This document shows positions 1 through 7,979 of a stretch of DNA of 43,046 nucleotides, piece after piece (the stretch's first letter is position 1; each line of letters begins with the position of its first letter). Under the pieces are notes generated by a model. It searched no databases. It had not been told where the DNA came from and worked only from the letters and a program-made list of their open reading frames with translations. The position numbers and the translations under genes are program-made. Source of the stretch: Gemmatimonadetes bacterium 13_1_20CM_4_69_16 (GTDB taxonomy: Bacteria > Gemmatimonadota > Gemmatimonadetes > Gemmatimonadales > GWC2-71-9); NCBI GenBank assembly GCA_001919865.1, contig MNIR01000087.1:1-43046 (forward strand), read 5' to 3'.

Positions 1-526
1 CTTCGAGGGAACACCGCCGATCCGAGCGATGGCCCTGGTCGAGGGATTCTCAGGCGAGCGGGACGTCAGGGACCAGTTCATGGTGGGTGACAACCTGCTG
101 GTGGCGCCGTTGTTCGCCGGCGACACGTCGCGCGAAGTGACGCTGCCAGCTGGCACGTGGTACGACTTCTATACCGGCGCCCCGGCGGGCGGCGGAGCGA
201 CCATCACGATCACGCCCGGGCTCGAGCGGATTCCGCTGTTCGTGCGCGACGGCGGGATCATCCCGCTCCTGTCAGAGGATCGGCGCCAGGCACCGGCGTC
301 CGACGATCCGGTGGACCTGGAAGTACGGCACTACGGTGAGGCGAACGGTCGCTTCGACCTGTACGACGACGACGGCGTGACGTTCGCGTACGAGCGGGGC
401 GCCTTTTCGTGGACCACGTTAGCGGTCCAGCGGGATGCGTCGGGGAAGCTTCAGGGCAACGTGCCCCGACCGCCGAGCGGCAAACCGTTCACTTATAGCA
501 CCATTCGGTGGAAGATGCTGCCATGA
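1..526 (+). CDS. GH31 alpha-xylosidase/alpha-glucosidase-like, C-terminal part (5' end outside window)
   Basis: The reading frame is already open at base 2 and ends with TGA at 524-526, so only the last ~175 residues are present. What remains matches the distal part of family GH31: the end of the barrel (TPPIRAM), then the beta-sandwich signature with VGDNLLVAP, LPAGTWYDFYTG and LERIPLFVRDGGIIP, and a last domain with FDLYDDDG typical of the DUF5110-like C-terminus. GH31 enzymes hydrolyse alpha-glycosides. The neighbouring fucosidase and arabinofuranosidase genes favour alpha-xylosidase, but the catalytic aspartates are upstream of the window, so substrate is inferred. The next gene starts inside its stop (ATGA). 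Confidence 0.88.
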   Translation, partial: FEGTPPIRAMALVEGFSGERDVRDQFMVGDNLLVAPLFAGDTSREVTLPAGTWYDFYTGAPAGGGATITITPGLERIPLFVRDGGIIPLLSEDRRQAPASDDPVDLEVRHYGEANGRFDLYDDDGVTFAYERGAFSWTTLAVQRDASGKLQGNVPRPPSGKPFTYSTIRWKMLP

Positions 527-2730
527 CTGCACCGTCGTTGCTGGCGTTGCTCCTGGTGCTGCAGACGCCTGCGACCCGCGTCGATTGGCCCGTGTTCCTC
601 GCGCGCCACGATCTGGTCTGGAACCGTCTTCCCACGGGCTGGGGCGAGAGCGCGTTCATCGGCAACGGCCGCCTCGGTGCCACGATCGATGTCCAAGGAG
701 GCGCGCTCGGGTGGACCATCAACCGCACGGACTTCGTCCACGACCAATCCCGGTTCCCCATCGGGCGCGTCGTGCTGAAGACGACGGGAACGGTGCAGGG
801 GGGCGACGCGCGCTTGACACTCTGGGACGCCGAGGCGAGCGGGACGGTCACGACGGATCGCGGAGCGGTGCGCTGGCGCAGCTTCACGGCGGCGGCGCCG
901 TCCGTGATCGTGATCGTGCTGGAGGGCGGGGGTGGCGAGGGCCACCTCGATCTCGACTGGCTGCCCGCCGAGCCACGGCCGCCGCGCAAGGTGGCCCGGA
1001 AGGAAGCCTTCGCACCGGAAGACCTGCATCCGCCGCCGACCGTCACGCGCTCGCCGGCGGGTCTCACGAGCGTGCAGACGTTCATCAATGGCGGGGCGCA
1101 CGCCGAGTCGATCAGGCGGGCCGGCGCGCGGGTGTTCTACATCGCCATCGGTCGCGGGAACACGGAGCGCGACGCTCTCACCGAGGCTCGCGCGGCGACG
1201 AACGAGGCGGCCCGGCTGGGAGTCGCGCGACTGACTGCGGCGCACCGCAAATGGTGGCACGCCTACTATCCGGCGAGCTTTCTCACGTTCCCGGACGCCC
1301 GCCTCGAGGCGTACTACTGGATTCAGATCTACAAGCTGGGCTCCGCGATGCGCCCGGACGGGCCGATCCTCGACCTGAACGGTCCCTGGTTCAATGCGAC
1401 GCCGTGGCCCGCCATCTGGTGGAACCTCAACATCCAGCTCACCTATTCACCGCTGTTCCGCGCCAACCGCCTCGATCTCGCCGAATCGCTGTTCCGCAAT
1501 CTCGATCAAAGTCGGCAAGCGCTGATCGACAACGTTCCCGCGCGGTTGCGCGGCGATGCCGCGGCGATCGGTCGCAGCTCGGGTCCCGACCTGGTGCGGC
1601 CAGTCGACCTGGCAACGGCACAGAGCGACGCCGCGCATGAGGTGGGGGACCTGCCGTGGACGATGTACTACTACTGGCTCCATTACCGCTATCAGATGGA
1701 CGACCGGATGCTACGCGAGCGCGTCTATCCGCTGCTCAAGCGGGCGATCGGGAATTACCTCGCGTACGTCGAGCGCGGCGACGACGGGCGCTGGCATCTG
1801 CCGCCCACGCACTCACCCGAGCTGGCCACGGTGCCGGATGCGAACTACGATCTGGCCTTGTTGCGTTGGGGTCTCGAGACGTTGATCGCCAGCGCCGAGC
1901 GCCTCGGGCTCGCCGAACCGCTGCTGCCTCGCTGGCGCGACGTGCTCGCCAACCTCGCGCCGTTTCCCACGGACTCCGCGGGACTGATGGTGGGTCGCGG
2001 GCGGCCGTGGCAGCAATCGCATCGCCACTACTCGCACCTGCTCGCGATCTATCCGCTGCGCCTCATCACGCCCGATCGTCCCGATCAGCGGGCACTGATC
2101 GAGACGTCGCTCGCCACCTGGGAGCGCGACATCTCGCTGTTCCGCGGCTACTCGTTCACGGGCGGCGCGGCGATGCACGCCCTGCTCGGCCACGGCGACG
2201 TCGCGCTCGCACGCCTGAACCAATATTTGGACGCGCCGCGCTACATGGAGCCAAACACCTTCTACGCCGAGGCCGGCCCCGTCATCGAGACGCCGCTCTC
2301 GGCCGCCGCGTCGATTCAGGAACTGTTCTTACAGGATTGGGGCGGAGCGCTGCGGGTGTTCCCTGCGGTACCGAGTGGGTGGGCGGACGCCGCGTTCGAC
2401 CACCTCCGGGCGGACGGGGCGTTTATCGTCAGCGCGCTGCGGCACGGCGGCCGGACCGCCTGGGTCCGCATCGAGAGCCTCACCGCTGAACCCTGCCGGG
2501 TGGTCGTACCGGATTGGGATACGGCTGTGGTCCGCGCGCACACAGGTCCAGCGCCGCTCGTGACGCAGCGGGGAGCGGGGGATTTCGTGATCGAGCTTGG
2601 CAAGGGAGCGTCCGTGGTGCTCGCCCCGGACGCGGCGGCTCTGCTCCCGGACGTGAACCCTGTGACGCTCCCTTCTGGTCGCAATCCGTTTCCCATCCTA
2701 AAGGATGGGCTCGGCACGTCACAACCCTGA
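523..2730 (+). CDS. Secreted GH95-like glycoside hydrolase (alpha-L-fucosidase/galactosidase type)
   Basis: A 735-residue protein. I chose ATG 523 because it overlaps the upstream TGA (ATGA) and begins directly with a signal peptide (LLALLLVLQT); a GTG at 508 is the alternative. The N-terminal beta-domain has the GAFIGNGRLGA-type motif seen in GH95 and relatives (here SAFIGNGRLGATID). The (alpha/alpha) barrel shows HRHYSHLLAIYPL, and the distal part has WGGALRVFPAVPSGW, both GH95 hallmarks. GH95 enzymes are inverting alpha-1,2-L-fucosidases or L-galactosidases. The sequence is from the divergent branch often left as hypothetical, so the exact sugar is uncertain. The last ~10 codons (FPILKDGLG) are encoded by a palindromic repeat, suggesting the original stop was lost to repeat insertion. 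Confidence 0.78.
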   Translation: MTAPSLLALLLVLQTPATRVDWPVFLARHDLVWNRLPTGWGESAFIGNGRLGATIDVQGGALGWTINRTDFVHDQSRFPIGRVVLKTTGTVQGGDARLTLWDAEASGTVTTDRGAVRWRSFTAAAPSVIVIVLEGGGGEGHLDLDWLPAEPRPPRKVARKEAFAPEDLHPPPTVTRSPAGLTSVQTFINGGAHAESIRRAGARVFYIAIGRGNTERDALTEARAATNEAARLGVARLTAAHRKWWHAYYPASFLTFPDARLEAYYWIQIYKLGSAMRPDGPILDLNGPWFNATPWPAIWWNLNIQLTYSPLFRANRLDLAESLFRNLDQSRQALIDNVPARLRGDAAAIGRSSGPDLVRPVDLATAQSDAAHEVGDLPWTMYYYWLHYRYQMDDRMLRERVYPLLKRAIGNYLAYVERGDDGRWHLPPTHSPELATVPDANYDLALLRWGLETLIASAERLGLAEPLLPRWRDVLANLAPFPTDSAGLMVGRGRPWQQSHRHYSHLLAIYPLRLITPDRPDQRALIETSLATWERDISLFRGYSFTGGAAMHALLGHGDVALARLNQYLDAPRYMEPNTFYAEAGPVIETPLSAAASIQELFLQDWGGALRVFPAVPSGWADAAFDHLRADGAFIVSALRHGGRTAWVRIESLTAEPCRVVVPDWDTAVVRAHTGPAPLVTQRGAGDFVIELGKGASVVLAPDAAALLPDVNPVTLPSGRNPFPILKDGLGTSQP

Positions 2731-2767
2731 GGGGTGTCTGGCTCCTTGTCAGCGGCAGGGCCGAGCC
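2692..2767. repeat. Palindromic repeat element, copy A (homologous to 29497-29588)
   Basis: It starts with a hairpin with an 8-bp stem (CCCATCCT / AGGATGGG, loop AA, 2692-2709). This runs into GGCTCGGC (2708-2715), whose inverted partner GCCGAGCC lies at 2760-2767, exactly 44 bp further. Copy B at 29497 has the same hairpin with one stem pair changed, the same GGCTCGGC and the same 44-bp inner spacing. The left half encodes the C-terminal tail of the GH95-like protein. Confidence 0.75.
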
Positions 2768-2782
2768 GCGGCCTCGGCCGCG
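2767..2782. terminator. Hairpin between convergent GH95-like and ROK genes
   Basis: CGCGGCC / GGCCGCG forms a perfect 7-bp stem with a TC loop. Together with the hairpin at 2692-2709 it occupies the 87-bp gap between two convergent genes, so it may stop transcription from both sides. There is no U-tract, so this is a structural guess. Confidence 0.4.
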
Positions 2783-2817
2783 ACTCTTCGGGACCATCCT
2801 TCGATTGGGACGTGGAC

Positions 2818-4041
2818 TCACCCGACTTGTGGAGCCGCAAAGGCGGGCGCGGCGACGAGCGCGATCGCCCCGCGCAGCCGGGGCAGGCCGCCTCCCGGCG
2901 CGGGGACCACCGGGGTCTCCGCCGCCCGGCGGGTGAGTGCCCGTCGCCCGATTTCGGCACGAATGGGCGCTTCGATCAGGTTCCAAGCAGCGGTGATCTC
3001 GCCGCCGATGATGATCTGTGCGGGATTGAGCGCGTTGACCATCACCGAAAAACCGAACCCGAGATAGCGGCCGGTTTCCAGCAGTGCGGCGCGGGCGCGC
3101 TCGTCTCCCCCGCCGGCGCGGCGTATGACATCGTCCACGGTGACGCTGCTCTGCTGGAGCAGCTCCCGGGCGACGGCGGGCGAAAAGTCGTACCCGAGGT
3201 AGCGGGCGACCGTGGCCAGGTTCGAGGTGTGGGCCTCGAGGCAGCCCTGCGCCCCGCACAGGCAGCGCGGGCCGTCCGGGCCGATGGGGATGTGCCCGAA
3301 CTCGCCCGCCGTGTGTCCGTGACCCCGAACCACCTCGCCGTTGACCACCACGCCTGTGCCCACCCCGTCCGACACCGTCACGTAGACGAAATCGCGGATG
3401 CCGCTCCTCCGCTCCCCCGGCCCGAGCCAGAGGTGCGCGAGCGCGCAGGCCGCCCCGGAATTCTCGATGTGTACCGGCAGCCCGGTACGCTCCACCAGGC
3501 CGCTGCGGACCTGTACGTCGCGCCAGCCGAGCTGGGGGGCGTTGAACACGCGTCCGCTGCGCCGATCCACCATCCCGGGGATTACGATCCCGATCCCTTC
3601 ACAGTGAGCTCCCGCCGCGTGGGTTCGGAGCAGGCGGCGAACGCGCATCGCGAGTTCGTCCAACAGCTGCCCTGGGTCGAAAACGGTCCCAAAACTCTCG
3701 AGCGCCAGCTGGTTCCCGCCGAAGTCCGAGAGCAACAGGTACGTCCGGCTGAAACGGATATCGATCGCCACGACGAGCCGATCGCGGGTCTGCACGTGCA
3801 GCATCTTCGGCCTGCGACCACGTGGGACGTCGGTAAGCGCGCCCTCGTAAACGGCACCTTCTGCCAGCAGCTCCTTGACCAAGGTTGTCACCATGCCACG
3901 TCCCACCGCCATGCGGCGGGCGAGATCGGCTCGGGAGATCGGCTGAAACTCGCGCACGAGGTTCAGCAGAATCAGCCGGTTGATCTGTCGGGACGTGGAC
4001 CGTGTGGCGCGGTTGAAGTCCCGGGGGTTGATCGTTCTCAC
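2818..4041 (-). CDS. ROK-family transcriptional regulator (NagC/XylR type)
   Basis: A 407-residue protein beginning with GTG. A winged helix-turn-helix at about residues 20-85 (INRLILLNLVREFQPISRADLARRM) is followed by an actin-like sugar-kinase fold with VVAIDI and the ROK zinc motif CLCGAQGCLE. This is the normal length and layout for a ROK repressor rather than a ROK glucokinase, which lacks the HTH. Such regulators bind a free sugar (xylose, N-acetylglucosamine and others) and release an operator. It is transcribed divergently from the GH51-lyase-isomerase run and convergently to the GH95-like gene, so it is the obvious candidate regulator of these glycan genes. The inducer cannot be told from sequence. 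Confidence 0.92.
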   Translation of the reverse strand: MRTINPRDFNRATRSTSRQINRLILLNLVREFQPISRADLARRMAVGRGMVTTLVKELLAEGAVYEGALTDVPRGRRPKMLHVQTRDRLVVAIDIRFSRTYLLLSDFGGNQLALESFGTVFDPGQLLDELAMRVRRLLRTHAAGAHCEGIGIVIPGMVDRRSGRVFNAPQLGWRDVQVRSGLVERTGLPVHIENSGAACALAHLWLGPGERRSGIRDFVYVTVSDGVGTGVVVNGEVVRGHGHTAGEFGHIPIGPDGPRCLCGAQGCLEAHTSNLATVARYLGYDFSPAVARELLQQSSVTVDDVIRRAGGGDERARAALLETGRYLGFGFSVMVNALNPAQIIIGGEITAAWNLIEAPIRAEIGRRALTRRAAETPVVPAPGGGLPRLRGAIALVAAPAFAAPQVG

Positions 4042-4133
4042 AATGGTAGGGCTCGGCTCCGGCTCGGAGTGTGGCGTGAGGCACTACCTTGGCGCGCAGC
4101 TTGCGCATGCATCGGGGGTGCCGCCGGGACTTA

Positions 4134-4148
4134 GTTCGAGAGACGAAC
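4134..4148. promoter_or_regulatory. Inverted repeat, possible ROK operator
   Basis: GTTCG-AGAGA-CGAAC is a perfect 5-bp inverted repeat with a 5-bp spacer in the divergent ROK/GH51 intergenic region. Its position between two divergent starts suits an operator, but arms this short occur by chance. No second copy was found by eye. Confidence 0.25.
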
Positions 4149-4169
4149 AAGACAGGTGAGCGCGTGCGT

Positions 4170-4198
4170 TTGGACGGGAACGGGTTGTCCTGTAGCGA
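4170..4198 (+). promoter_or_regulatory. Candidate sigma-70-like promoter for the GH51 operon
   Basis: TTGGAC (4170-4175), a 17-bp spacer, then TAGCGA (4193-4198), about 100 bp before the GH51 start. The -35 is good and the -10 weak. The gap 4042-4301 otherwise holds only the inverted repeats listed separately; I saw no small gene in it. Confidence 0.3.
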
Positions 4199-4210
4199 AC
4201 ATTCGCCGCC

Positions 4211-4231
4211 GCGGAGTGCGTCGTACTCCGC
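4211..4231. promoter_or_regulatory. Hairpin in the GH51 leader
   Basis: GCGGAGT and ACTCCGC form a perfect 7-bp stem with a 7-nt loop, 70 bp before the GH51 start codon and downstream of the candidate promoter. It could be an operator or a leader-RNA hairpin; nothing distinguishes the two. Confidence 0.3.
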
Positions 4232-4301
4232 TCCCCATCGCACGCAAGCCGCACCTGTCGCGTCGGCGCCTCGTCGAGGTGGTGCTGGTAGCGGAGTGAG
4301 C

Positions 4302-5867
4302 ATGCCTTTCGGCCCGAGCCTGGGCGTCTTGGTCCTCGTCCTCGGTTTGTCGCCGGGGGGCTGGGCGCAAAGCACGCTAAGCGACACGACTGGTCCTCTC
4401 AGGCTGGTGGTCAACGCCGATCTCGGGCGGGACACGATCAGCCGCCACATCTACGGCCAGTTCGCCGAGCACCTGGGACGCGACATCTACGATGGATTTT
4501 GGACGAAGAGCGGCAGTGGACGCTGGCACCTGCGCGACGATGTCGTCGCTGCGCTCCGCAAAATTCAGGTGCCCAACCTCCGCTGGCCGGGCGGCTGTTT
4601 CGCCGATCGCTACCACTGGAAGGACGGGATCGGCGCACCCGAGAGGCGTCCCACGATCGTGAACACCATGTGGGGCAACGTCACCGAAGACAACAGCTTC
4701 GGGACGCACGAGTACTTGGAGCTGGTGGATCGGCTCGGCGCCGCGCCGTTCATCGTGGGCAATGTGGGGAGCGGGACGCCGCAGGAGATGGCGGACTGGT
4801 GGGAATACGTGAACTTCGACGGCACCAGCCCGATGACGGAGCGGCGGCGGAACAACGGCCGGAAGGCGCCCTGGAACGTCCGGTTCTGGGGCGTGGGCAA
4901 CGAGAGCTGGGGCTGTGGCGGCAACATGACGCCCGAGTACTACGCCGACGTGTACAAGCGCTTTGCGACTTTCCTGGCCCCGTACGGTCCGGCCCGCCCC
5001 TTCCGGATCGCCACGGGCCCCAACTCGGAGGACTATCGCTGGACGGATGTCGTGATGCGCGACGCGGGTCGTATGATCGACGGGCTCGATCTCCACTACT
5101 ACACCGTCGCCGGCTCGTGGTCCAAGAAGGGCTCGGCCACGGACTTCACCGAGCGGGAATGGTTCGCGGCTCTCGAGAAGGCGCTGCACGTGGAGGAGCT
5201 GATCACGCGGCATGCAGCGATCATGGACCGCTACGACCCACCAAAGCGGGTCGCGCTGGTCGTCGGCGAGTGGGGCATGTGGCACGACGTGGAGCCGGGC
5301 ACGAATCCCGGTTTCCTCTATCAGCAGAACACCCTACGGGATGCGCTCGTCGCGTCGGTTTCGCTCGACGTCTTCAACCGGCACGCCGACCGCGTCCGTA
5401 TGGCCAACATCGCGCAGACGATCAACGTGCTGCAGGCGATGATACTGACGCAGGGCGAGCGGATGATCCTCACGCCCACCTACCACGTCTTCGAGCTGTA
5501 CACCGTGCACCACGACGCGACGCTGCTGCCGATCTCGCTCGCAGGAGAGGGGGGACGCTACGAGTACGAGGGTCGGTCCATTCCCGCGGTAAGCGCTTCG
5601 GCCTCACGGGACAGAGAGGGCAGGATCCACGTCACCCTTACGAACCTGGATCCGAACCACACCCGGACGGTGAGCGCGGAGCTGCGAGGCGCGCACGTCT
5701 CGCGGGCGTCCGGACGGGTGCTGACGGCGGCCGCCATGAATGCCCACAACACGTTCGAGCAGCCGAACACGGTGCAGCCGGAGCCGTTCAACGCGGTGCG
5801 CGTCTCGGGCGAGCGACTCAGCGTGGAGCTGCCGCCGAAGTCGGTCGTGCTGCTCGAGCTCCAGTGA
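4302..5867 (+). CDS. Secreted GH51 alpha-L-arabinofuranosidase
   Basis: A 521-residue protein. The frame is open much further upstream, but ATG 4302 begins a clear signal peptide (LGVLVLVLGLSPGGWAQ) and follows a weak purine-rich site, so I use it. The GH51 fold is plain: RHIYGQFAEHLGR near the N-terminus, acid/base Glu ~201 in VGNESWGCGGNM, nucleophile Glu ~323 in VVGEWGMWHD, then a C-terminal beta-sandwich. It releases terminal alpha-L-arabinofuranose from arabinoxylan, arabinan or xyloglucan; the signal peptide puts it in the periplasm or outside. It is first in a three-gene run with 4-bp overlaps. Confidence 0.95.
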   Translation: MPFGPSLGVLVLVLGLSPGGWAQSTLSDTTGPLRLVVNADLGRDTISRHIYGQFAEHLGRDIYDGFWTKSGSGRWHLRDDVVAALRKIQVPNLRWPGGCFADRYHWKDGIGAPERRPTIVNTMWGNVTEDNSFGTHEYLELVDRLGAAPFIVGNVGSGTPQEMADWWEYVNFDGTSPMTERRRNNGRKAPWNVRFWGVGNESWGCGGNMTPEYYADVYKRFATFLAPYGPARPFRIATGPNSEDYRWTDVVMRDAGRMIDGLDLHYYTVAGSWSKKGSATDFTEREWFAALEKALHVEELITRHAAIMDRYDPPKRVALVVGEWGMWHDVEPGTNPGFLYQQNTLRDALVASVSLDVFNRHADRVRMANIAQTINVLQAMILTQGERMILTPTYHVFELYTVHHDATLLPISLAGEGGRYEYEGRSIPAVSASASRDREGRIHVTLTNLDPNHTRTVSAELRGAHVSRASGRVLTAAAMNAHNTFEQPNTVQPEPFNAVRVSGERLSVELPPKSVVLLELQ

Positions 5868-7051
5868 GACGACCTTGGGCGATGCTCGTCCTTGTGGCGG
5901 CGGTGGGCCCGCGGGCCGCGCCGCTCCACGCGCAGCTCCCGCGGGCTGAGCTGGTCCGCCTCGAGCGCGCGCGGGTCCTCTCCGCCGCGCGGCGAGACCT
6001 AGATGAGCCGCCGGTGACCATCACCGCGTTCCCCGCGCCACGCAGTGCCGGTGGCCTGCACGACTACTACTCTGAAGGCGACTACTGGTGGCCGGACCCC
6101 CAGAACCCGGACGGCCCCTACGTCCGCCGCGACGGCGAGACCAACCCGGCCAACTTCGTGGCCCATCGAGACGCGCTGCGGCGGCTGAGCCAGATCGTCC
6201 CCGCGCTCGTCGCGGCGTACCAGATCACGGGGGACGCGCGGTACGCACGTCATGCCGTCGCGCATCTCGCGGCCTGGTTCGTGGACGCGGGCACGCGCAT
6301 GAACCCCAGCCTGTTGTATGGCCAGGCGATCAAGGGGCGGGCGACGGGGCGGGGCACCGGCATCATCGACACCATTCACCTGGTGGAGGTCGCGCGGGCC
6401 GTCTGGATGCTCGAGCGAATGGGGTACTTGAAGGGCGAGATACTCGCCGGGACCAAGCAGTGGTTCCGCCAGTACCTCGAGTGGATCACCACGCACCCCT
6501 ACGGCAGCGACGAGCGTCACAGCGGGAACAACCACGCCGCGGCCTGGGCGCTGCAGGTGGCTGAGTTCGCTCACCTGGTCGGCGACGACGCCCAGCTCGA
6601 GTCGATGCGCGCGTTCTTCCGGGACATCCTCATCCCGGGTCAGATGGCCCCCGATGGCAGCTTCCCGCGCGAGCTCGCGCGCACCAAGCCCTACGGTTAC
6701 TCTCTGTTCCAGCTCGACCTGATGGCTATGCTGGCAGAGATCCTGTCCACACCGGTGAGCGATCTCTGGGCGTACACCACGCCGGACGGGCGCGGGATGC
6801 GACAGGCGGTCGCGTTCATGTACCCGTTCATCCAGGACAAGCGCACCTGGCCGAAAGCGCCGGACGTCATGTACTTCGACCAGTGGCCGGTCCGTCACCC
6901 GGCGCTGCTGTTCGGCGGGCTGGCCCTTCACGAGTCGCGCTACGTGGACTTATGGAAGACGCTCGACCCCGATCCCACCGTGGACGAGGTCGTCCGCAAC
7001 TACCCCATCCGCCAACCGCTCGTGTGGCGGCGGGAAGGAGCCGACCGATGA
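5864..7051 (+). CDS. Alginate-lyase-family polysaccharide lyase, secreted
   Basis: A 395-residue protein. GTG 5864 overlaps the GH51 stop (GTGA) and gives the arginines needed for the signal peptide (RRPWAMLVLVAAVGPRAAPLHA); ATG 5882 would lose them. The body is the alginate-lyase (alpha/alpha) barrel family of AlgL: DYYSEGDYWWPDPQNPDGPY near the start and SGNNHAAAW at ~220-228, matching the Asn-His catalytic motif. Family members beta-eliminate uronic-acid polysaccharides such as alginate. Coupling to an arabinofuranosidase and a uronate catabolic operon suggests a plant or gum glucuronan-type substrate, but this is inference. Confidence 0.85.
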   Translation: MRRPWAMLVLVAAVGPRAAPLHAQLPRAELVRLERARVLSAARRDLDEPPVTITAFPAPRSAGGLHDYYSEGDYWWPDPQNPDGPYVRRDGETNPANFVAHRDALRRLSQIVPALVAAYQITGDARYARHAVAHLAAWFVDAGTRMNPSLLYGQAIKGRATGRGTGIIDTIHLVEVARAVWMLERMGYLKGEILAGTKQWFRQYLEWITTHPYGSDERHSGNNHAAAWALQVAEFAHLVGDDAQLESMRAFFRDILIPGQMAPDGSFPRELARTKPYGYSLFQLDLMAMLAEILSTPVSDLWAYTTPDGRGMRQAVAFMYPFIQDKRTWPKAPDVMYFDQWPVRHPALLFGGLALHESRYVDLWKTLDPDPTVDEVVRNYPIRQPLVWRREGADR

Positions 7052-7977
7052 CGACGCGCCGCGAGTTCCTCGAGACCACCGCCGCCGTGGTAGCCTCCCA
7101 GTGGGTGGGTCCGCTCCGGGTGCCGGGCCGCATGCCGCTCGGCTTCTCGACCCTCGGCTGCCCGCGGTGGGACTGGCGCCAGGTGCTCGACTTCGCGGCC
7201 GGGCACGACTTCGCCGCTGTCGAGCTGCGCGGGCTCCAAACGCAGATGGACCTCACCCAGGTGCCGGAGTTCGCGCCGGCGCGTCTCGCCGAGGCGAAGC
7301 GGCAACTCGCCGAGCACGGGCTCGTCGTCTCCTGCCTCGGCAGTTCGGCCAACATGCACGACATGGATGCCGCCAAGCACGCCGCCCAGCTGGACGACGC
7401 ACGCCGCTTCATCGACCTGGCGCAGGCACTCGGCGCCCCGTACGTGCGCGTGTTCGGCAACAAGTACGTGGCCGGCGTGTCGCGCGAGGCGATGCTCGCG
7501 CATATCGCCCGGGGGCTCCACGAACTAGGTGAATACGCGCGGGGCAAGGGCGTCGCCGTCCTCATCGAGTCGCATGGCGACTTCACGGACTCGCCCGCGC
7601 TGCTCGAGATCCTCCAGCAGGCGGACTCGCCGGGGGCGGCGCTGCTGTGGGACGCGCATCATACGTTTGTGTCGGGAAAGGAAGCGCCGGAGGACACGGT
7701 GCGGCAGGTCGGGCGCTACATCCGGCACACGCACCTGAAGGACTCCGTGCGCGTGGGGAACGATCGCCGCTACGTGCTCACCGGCACGGGCGAGGTGCCG
7801 GTGCGACGGCAGGTCGAGGCCCTCGCGCGTACCGGCTACAGCGGATACTTCAGCTTCGAGTGGGAGAAGCGCTGGCACCCCGAGATCGACGAGCCCGAGG
7901 TCGCGATCGCCCAGTTCGCGACGGTGGCGAGCGGATATCTGCGTGATGCCGGGGTGCGCGACGTGCCGGCGCGGTAG
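7048..7977 (+). CDS. Sugar phosphate isomerase/epimerase-like TIM-barrel protein with Tat signal
   Basis: A 309-residue protein starting in an ATGA overlap. The N-terminus TTRREFLETTAAVVAS is a twin-arginine signal. The rest is the xylose-isomerase-like / AP-endonuclease-2 TIM barrel: LGFSTLGCPRW, the metal-binding LIESHGDF, LLWDAHHTF, and a last FSFEWEKRWHPE. Members isomerise or epimerise sugars or act on keto-sugars; the Tat signal means it folds with metal in the cytoplasm and works in the periplasm. It lies last in the GH51 run, so it probably acts on a released sugar. It converges on the ABC ATPase gene with only 2 bp between the stops. Confidence 0.82.
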   Translation: MTTRREFLETTAAVVASQWVGPLRVPGRMPLGFSTLGCPRWDWRQVLDFAAGHDFAAVELRGLQTQMDLTQVPEFAPARLAEAKRQLAEHGLVVSCLGSSANMHDMDAAKHAAQLDDARRFIDLAQALGAPYVRVFGNKYVAGVSREAMLAHIARGLHELGEYARGKGVAVLIESHGDFTDSPALLEILQQADSPGAALLWDAHHTFVSGKEAPEDTVRQVGRYIRHTHLKDSVRVGNDRRYVLTGTGEVPVRRQVEALARTGYSGYFSFEWEKRWHPEIDEPEVAIAQFATVASGYLRDAGVRDVPAR

Positions 7978-7979
7978 CG

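Noticed and set aside
4089-4301. N-terminal extension of the GH51 enzyme (start at 4089)
   Set aside because: It would bury the signal peptide 71 residues inside the protein and would translate the inverted repeats. ATG 4302 gives a normal secreted enzyme.
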